A stretch of DNA of 64,000 bases from Cytidiella melzeri (lineage: Eukaryota > Basidiomycota > Agaricomycetes > Polyporales > Irpicaceae), in contig JABYQR010000269.1 of the NCBI GenBank assembly GCA_022592445.1, positions 1 to 64,000 of the forward strand. Direction: 5' to 3'. Under the pieces are notes generated by a model. It made no database searches. It saw nothing but the letters and a program-made list of their open reading frames with translations, and was not told the origin of the DNA. Within the stretch, counting starts at the first letter, position 1. Each line of letters starts with the position of its first letter. Both the position numbers and the translations under genes were made by a program. This document shows positions 58,594 to 64,000 of this stretch, piece after piece.

Positions 58594-60628
58594 ATGTGGG
58601 CTACTGCAACAGAGATTGCAGAGGGAGACCTGGTCATCGTGTGGATGGTGAGTAGACCTCAAAACACGGCAGTCTCGTAGCGCCCCCAGACTCAGCCCTT
58701 CAGACCAGAGAACTCGTGCAGCCTCTCCTCATCTCAGCCGGCAAGGAACTCAACAACAAGTTCGGAGTATACCGCCACTCCGACCTCATTGGCATGCCGT
58801 ATGGCTCAAAAGTAGGCTCGCGCAATGGAAAAGGCTTCATTCACGTCCTCAGGCCTACACCCGAACTCTGGACCCTTGCTCTTCCTCACAGAACACAGAT
58901 ACTCTACCTGGCGGACATTGCCTTTGTCACCTCCTGGCTCGACATTAAACCTGGAAGCAAAGTCATCGAAGCAGGCAAGTTTCATCCTCGGCAGAATGCG
59001 AGAATCCAACCTCGCACTTTGAACCAGAACGTTGATTTTTCTCTTTGCTCTGTTCTGACGAGGTCTGGCATGTCTTTCTCTTGCAGGTATGCCGTCCTCC
59101 GCTCCGATGTGCTCTCTACCCTGATTTTGTCCTTGACGCGCACAGGCACAGGCTCAGGGTCGTTTTCCCACTCTACCGCTCGTACCATTGGTCGAACAGG
59201 CCACCTGTGGTCGTACGAGTTCCACGAAACTCGTGCAAGCAAAGCCAGGTAAGTGAACCGCCACGCTGACTCTAGTTATCATTGGCCGGCAACGTAACGA
59301 GTTGGCCTGAGTTTGGCTCCCCCGAACGAGTCAGTCCACTCGATTGTTGATATGCTCAAGGTTCATGCTGTCCTGCAACCATCTTTCGAGATTTGTCGGT
59401 TCGCGTTGGATCTGGTGTACAGACGAGAGCAATGATTGCTTGTTTACCCTTTGCTCAGTGCGGAGATCTCTTCACCACGCCCTTGGTAGACGCTGTCACC
59501 TTGATTGAAAGATTCAAACAAGCGCGGTCGTTCCTTGTGCCGTTTTACCACGAAAACTACATAGTACAGCAAAAGCTGATATGACCCTTTTGCTTGTTCA
59601 TTAGGGAGGAGTTCTCACGTCATGGAATAGACACCGTCGTAACGCTGACGCACCGGAACGTATGCAAAGACGGCTTCACGGTCACCGACACTGTCGATGC
59701 TGGTGAGTGACCGAGCCTCGCACTGTTCGTCGGATCGTCAAACAAAGAATTCGCACAGTGTTCCTTGATCTACCGGCACCCTGGGATGCTGTTGCGCACG
59801 CCAAAATCGCTCTACGAGTAAGCTCTTCTGCACCCGCCAAAATCTCAACGCCGCCCATACTGTGTCCAACATAGAAAGACCGCCCGACGCGAATATGCTG
59901 CTTTAGCCCTTGCATCGAACAAGTCATGCGTACCGTTACCACGCTGAATCAGGAAGGTTTCACCGGTTCGTTCACCCTTATTCTTGTACTACTCCTTGAC
60001 TTCCTGTCGATTATTTTTGCTAGACATCACAATGTACGAAACCCTCCTTCACCCTCAATACGTCGAGTCCATCGCCAGACCTCCACCCATATCTGTCGCA
60101 GCCGCTACCCTCAAACGACTAGAAATCCGCAAAGAAGAGAAACGTCTGCGGCAGATCGCCCAGGCTCATCGCGGAAAGCGCAAACGGACCACAACCGACA
60201 ACGACGACGACGAGGGACCGGAAGAAGAAGCAGATCCCGCCGCTTCCTCTTCTTTCGCGCACTCTAAAAAGGCAAAGACAACCAGAGAAAACGACAAGAA
60301 AGAGGGCGGGGACGTCAAGATGCTGTTGTCCGCAACAACTTCGTCCGAGGAACCGATGGCTGTCATCGCCCCCTCTCAACCTTCTTCCGCAGCACAGCCC
60401 GCACAAGGCCTATCTCGCCGACCTACACCGGAAGACGTCGACGAATCCGACCGTGTAAACATCAGCGTGTCAAAGGCGTTTCCAGAGGTCCGCGGTCACA
60501 CGTCGTACCTCACGTTTGCGGTGTTCTTCCCGCCGTCGATGACCAGCGGTGCGAGTGAGGCAAAGGTCAGCACTGCCCCCGCCCAGCCTCAGCCTTCCAC
60601 CTCGATGGATGGCATTGGCAGTGCATGA
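58594..60628 (+). CDS. TRM61: tRNA (adenine58-N1)-methyltransferase catalytic subunit
   Basis: TRM61 (GCD14) with TRM6 forms the nuclear enzyme that makes m1A58 in tRNA, essential for initiator tRNA stability. Seven exons fit in phase: 58594-58647, 58704-58974, 59146-59248, 59605-59702, 59759-59817, 59875-59965 and 60024-60628, giving 426 residues. Key parts: N-terminal beta domain (ELNNKFGVYRHSDLIGMPYG), LRPTPELWTLALPHRTQILY, the S-adenosylmethionine loop IEAGTGSGSFSHS, SYEFHETRASKAREEFSRHG, VTLTHRNVCKDGF, DAVFLDLPAPWDAVAHAK and CCFSPCIEQVMRTV, with EVRGHTSYLTFAV near the end. A charged insertion (KRKRTTTDNDDDEGPEEE) could carry a nuclear signal. The intron inside motif I begins with GCAAGT. 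The intron at 59249-59604 is unusually long (356 nt). Confidence 0.93.
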
Positions 60629-61699
60629 TCAAATATATATCGATAAATTGTCCATGTAAAGGGGGATACTATACGATTCGTAGCTGTGTGGTATGTCGAA
60701 ATTAAAAGCTAGTGCTCGGTGGTGTGATCGTACCTAAGCTAAATACAATAGTATACCTTTCGGGACAGCACACCATGTTGTTACGACGAATAGTCAAGGC
60801 TTAGTTAGGAGAAAGCGAATAAAGCTGCACCTCAAAGTTCTCTGTCCTGCATACTACGCCGCTGCTTTTGGCTTGCGAGTACGCAGGACACAGTGTGATA
60901 CGGGTACAGCAGGTGCAGGGGGTGTCGGCTGCTGCTTCGAGGTCTTTGTCTCTTCTCTGTATTGCTCACGCCCGTTAGATCCACCATCGTCATCGCCTTG
61001 CCGTTGTTGGCTTTCCTACGAGTCGCATTTGACCATGATCCGTCACTTTTGATCGGAGTTGCTGGTGTCGGAGATTAGGCTTTTTTTTTTTTTTTCGTTT
61101 TAAGAAAAAAAACCAACTTTATAAAGGTCCGTGCGTAAAATAGTTACATGTGAGACCATGATCCGAAACCATGAAGTGGCTGCCAGTGCCCGCCCTGATT
61201 GTGGGTTGTTCTATGCAGTCCTCGGATGAGTGGTGTAGACCAGACAGCGAGGCAGTGGTGTTCAGGCACCGCCCAAGTGTCACAACCTATACTTGGCACA
61301 GACAGAAAGGGAGACATAGACCCCCAGCCCTGTGCAACTGCTACTTTCTGACAGTTTTTTCAGGACAGATGAGTGTGGTATGTCCTAGGCCTGATGATTT
61401 AGCCCTGTCTAAGTGTGTTGTTGCTACTACGCAGAAAGAGAACATAACCCCCCTTCCGTTTAAGAAACAAACCATTCACCAACGTGCCAGGTCATGGCAC
61501 TCAAAAGGTCTTTCACTCTCTGAGATTAAGGGTTTCTTTGCCAGATGCAGGGTAGAGTGTATCCCAACCTGCATCGTGAGTTCCCCCCAGGCCAAGCGTC
61601 CTCCCTGACTAGGGTTCACCTGCCACTGCATAGATTCTGACAATGAAGGCTTGACCTCGCTACCTTCCTCATTATGACCATTGTCAAAGCGAGATTGTA
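60629..61699. other. intergenic, repeat-like, no supported gene
   Basis: A run of 15 or more T at about 61081-61095 is followed by TTTTAAGAAAAAAAA. A 145-codon plus-strand frame at 61171-61608 has no recognisable domain and may belong to repeat DNA. I cannot delimit an element. Confidence 0.35.
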
Positions 61700-62220
61700 T
61701 CGCTGATTATCGGACATCAGATCTATGGACAATGTAGATTAGATATGTAGATAGATAAGATCAGATAGTACATAGCATGTGATTCCACCATCCTTATGGT
61801 CACACACAATGCGATACTTGCACCATATGGCATTGTGTTCCAGTAGTTTCCATGACTGAATAGCAGAAGTACCATGAGGCTTCTGCATGACTCATATTTC
61901 ATATACCAAATGTATTGAGCTTACTAAAGGCTCAGTCAGCACCATTCAGTTATGTAGGATGCTCAGTCATCGCTTACATTCTCTATTCAGTAGTATTAGC
62001 AAGCAGGACTGTGCATTACCAATCATTACTCATAGGATTACCAATCCTTACCAATCCTTACTCATATGACATTACTGTAGCATTAGTAATCTAGTTACAG
62101 ACATGTATATATACCGCTCCTAGAGAGCAGAGAAATAACAAGACACTTACTCCCAGAGTTAGTTGACTCTCCTAGTCATCCCCTACACTCGTAACTTTCA
62201 AACAGGTTATGAGCCCCGGC
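61700..62220 (+). mobile_element. copia-like LTR 3' end and primer-binding site
   Basis: A TATATATA promoter motif lies at 62106-62113, followed by GAGAAATAACAAGACAC and an LTR-like end CAAACA at 62199-62204. Immediately after comes GGTTATGAGCCCCGGC (62205-62220), which matches the complement of the anticodon stem-loop of initiator tRNA-Met (GGGGCTCATAACC). This half-tRNA type of primer-binding site is known from copia-class retrotransposons. The left LTR edge is not defined here because no second LTR lies in the window; TGTAGATTAG near 61735 is one candidate. No copia gag follows, so the element is probably truncated or interrupted. Confidence 0.5.
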
Positions 62221-62728
62221 TTCTAACTCTTCTTACCACTCCTCTACTCTGAAACCATCCTCAAGCTCGACACTACACAACTGTTACTTCGTGAGTAACA
62301 TTTCTTTCTACACATTGTAGGCCACTTTGTAGTAGAAGACCCAGTTGTAGTAGACTAAGCCTTGCCTCTCCTCACCCATTATTCCCATAACTATTTTCTA
62401 CAGAATTGCCCCTGCTTTCTTACCCCTAGAACACGCGCACAGTCACATCCAATCGGTATCCTACACCTCACAAGTGTTCTTGGCTTGTGATTCACTATCA
62501 GAATCACACACCTACTCGGACAAAGCCCAATAAGGTGGCGTGCAGAGGTAATCGAAAGGGTCTTTTGTCTTAGACAATTGGGAGGCTGTGAAAAGCGGTG
62601 AAAGGAGGGAAAGTAGGCGTCACCTTGAGCTTGTGACTCAAGGGACTACAAGGGAGCTGTGTACGACGCACAGTAAACACCCTTGGCATTCCCAATTCGT
62701 CGGTTTTTGTAGAATTTAGTAGAGGCTT
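62221..62728. other. leader-like DNA between LTR end and ORF pair
   Basis: About 0.5 kb without an open frame of note. It may include the 5' leader of the copia-like element and, from around 62530, the 5' part of the different unit carrying the ORF pair. No boundary can be fixed. Confidence 0.3.
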
Positions 62729-63004
62729 ATGTCGAACTTTGTTACTTTTGGTTTCACGGAGATTTTGTCTCCTGCACATTCGCATATTAGTTACGCGCGC
62801 TCTATTTGTTTCACCATTGCTTATCGTTCGGTTGAAATCAAATTTGGGGATAATTTTCGTGAAGAATCTCTTGTGCAAGAGTTTTTCTCACAGTTTATTC
62901 CTTTCACAGAAATTCCTCGCACACTTCCGAGAATTATTTTCTGGATCGACACCGATAACCGACGAGCACTTCGACCCGCATTCCGTTTCACCCACGAATT
63001 CTAA
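62729..63004 (+). CDS. ORF1 of a repeat-like two-ORF unit
   Basis: Ninety-one codons from ATG at 62729 to TAA at 63002-63004. The product (TFGFTEILSPAHSHISYARS near the start, FTEIPRTLPRIIFWIDTDNR, end RPAFRFTHEF) has no domain that I can name. It is compact and unspliced, unlike the host genes around it. The stop is followed two bases later by the ATG of ORF2. I take the pair as part of a transposon or other multi-copy unit because of position and lack of introns. It could also be one exon of a host gene read by chance. Confidence 0.45.
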   Translation: MSNFVTFGFTEILSPAHSHISYARSICFTIAYRSVEIKFGDNFREESLVQEFFSQFIPFTEIPRTLPRIIFWIDTDNRRALRPAFRFTHEF

Positions 63005-63006
63005 AC

Positions 63007-64000
63007 ATGCCCGCCCGCCGTACCAATGCCATCTTCGAAAGGGCTGAACAGCGTTCCAGGAACTGGGAACAGTTTTTGGAAAGACGTACTGAGCGAGTTC
63101 GCCTGGCCGGAGGTAACACTCTGCAAATTCGACAAATTGAACCGAACCAGCTAAGGTTCGATTACGATCGTGTAGAATCTACAACGGACCATCACCATCA
63201 TACATTCTTTCTCAGTACCATCCCGAACCATCAATGGAATACCGAGGCTAGAGAAGCTCGCCGCGCCGATCGAGAGGGGGGAAATTCGCAAAGCGCACGG
63301 TCTAACAATCGTCGCGCCCCTCCTGCCACCTTCAACCGCGAATCCCTTCGCCCACGTCCGCGTCCACAGGAAGCGGTGAACCGTATCATCAACAACATCC
63401 GCACCTCCGTTCACGCAGACATGCGTCGAAGGGGGGACAATACTCCTCGTCTTGCCGAGCTCTACAACGAGCAGCAACGCCGCCAGACCACCTCTCAGCC
63501 CCAAAGGCAGCCAACTGCACCTCGTGGACGAGGTTCCCGCACAAACCACCGCGGACGAGTTCAATTCGAACTGGAGCAAGCCTGTGCCGCCCGTCGCAGC
63601 GAACGGAGCCAGTCTCCACTTCCTCGTCAACCACCTCGCCCACGCACTCCTGCCGTACCCATTAACGTCAAACAAGATGTCCCTATGGTTCCGCCGTCAC
63701 CAGTCACCTCGAGCACCACCATCGTCAACGAGCCCGTCGAAACTATCGAGGAGTTCTTTGGGGAAGAGCGCCCTGTTGCTACAACCACTGAGCTTCATGA
63801 TGCGAGCTCATACTGCTTCGAGTGGGACGAATTAACCGGGACTGCGTTGCAAAACGCACAGGACGTTGCCGACAAGATCTGGGATGGCAAGTTCACCGAC
63901 GCCGAGCCACACATCATGGATGCAATGTCTTTCATCACGGACAATGGTGTGGTGCTCAAGTCGAACATCGAAGGAGGAGGCTGTCGCCTGTTCTTTGCGC
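63007..64000 (+). CDS. ORF2 of a repeat-like two-ORF unit, runs off the window
   Basis: An uninterrupted frame of 331 codons from ATG at 63007 to the window end, with no stop and no intron. The N-terminus is charged (FERAEQRSRNWEQFLERRTE), followed by Arg/Gln/Pro-rich, gag-like basic sequence (residues ~100-230), then a more acidic folded-looking part (SYCFEWDELTGTALQNAQ, then DVADKIWDGKFTDAEPHIMD). No zinc knuckle, protease or polymerase motif appears in the visible part. A gag-like or structural protein of a retroelement is a reasonable guess, but it is not shown. The remainder lies to the right. Confidence 0.55.
   Translation, partial: MPARRTNAIFERAEQRSRNWEQFLERRTERVRLAGGNTLQIRQIEPNQLRFDYDRVESTTDHHHHTFFLSTIPNHQWNTEAREARRADREGGNSQSARSNNRRAPPATFNRESLRPRPRPQEAVNRIINNIRTSVHADMRRRGDNTPRLAELYNEQQRRQTTSQPQRQPTAPRGRGSRTNHRGRVQFELEQACAARRSERSQSPLPRQPPRPRTPAVPINVKQDVPMVPPSPVTSSTTIVNEPVETIEEFFGEERPVATTTELHDASSYCFEWDELTGTALQNAQDVADKIWDGKFTDAEPHIMDAMSFITDNGVVLKSNIEGGGCRLFFA

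Overview
The window looks like nuclear DNA of an Agaricomycete (mushroom-forming basidiomycete). The genes are split by many short introns, mostly about 50-70 nt with GT..AG ends, and lie close together on both strands. Several encode families that are expanded in or typical of Agaricomycetes: a DUF6532-like protein, a BTB/POZ protein, a seven-helix membrane protein, a PAS protein and a secreted protein with a recurrent C-terminal signature. All exon models were built by hand from reading frame, splice signals and family knowledge.

Left part (1-9.9 kb): a 5'-truncated DUF6532-like gene with an apparent in-frame stop, then a repeat island. The island holds two ~750-bp solo-LTR-like elements in opposite orientation (2339-3090 and 4794-5546). 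Between them lie a ~60-bp minisatellite and a tRNA-like/hairpin segment. Their 5-bp target-site duplications are exchanged, which is the footprint of an inversion by LTR-LTR recombination. A candidate small secreted protein gene follows in otherwise gene-poor DNA.

Central gene-rich part (9.9-39 kb): an FYRN/FYRC nuclear protein, an unidentified gene, a BTB/POZ protein divergent from eIF3i (TIF34), a secreted protein, N-terminal amidase NTA1 divergent from ribosome-biogenesis GTPase BMS1, and mitochondrial 2-oxoglutarate dehydrogenase E1 (KGD1) divergent from a class III CoA-transferase resembling succinyl-CoA:glutarate CoA-transferase. KGD1 produces the succinyl-CoA that such a transferase would use. 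A seven-helix membrane protein and a single-pass membrane protein with a C-terminal SH3 domain (Fus1-like layout) follow.

Right part (39-64 kb): two head-to-head paralogues of a HAD phosphatase, 4.2 kb apart, share TATA boxes at identical distance from the start codon and a 306-bp near-identical tract that looks like gene conversion. Then come a two-HKD phospholipase D-like protein, an AMPK/SNF1 beta subunit, and a PAS protein divergent from the tRNA m1A58 methyltransferase catalytic subunit TRM61. Both genes of that last pair appear to use a GC-AG intron. The right edge is repeat DNA: a copia-like LTR end with a half-tRNA-iMet-type primer-binding site, and a two-ORF unit (stop and restart 2 nt apart) running off the window.
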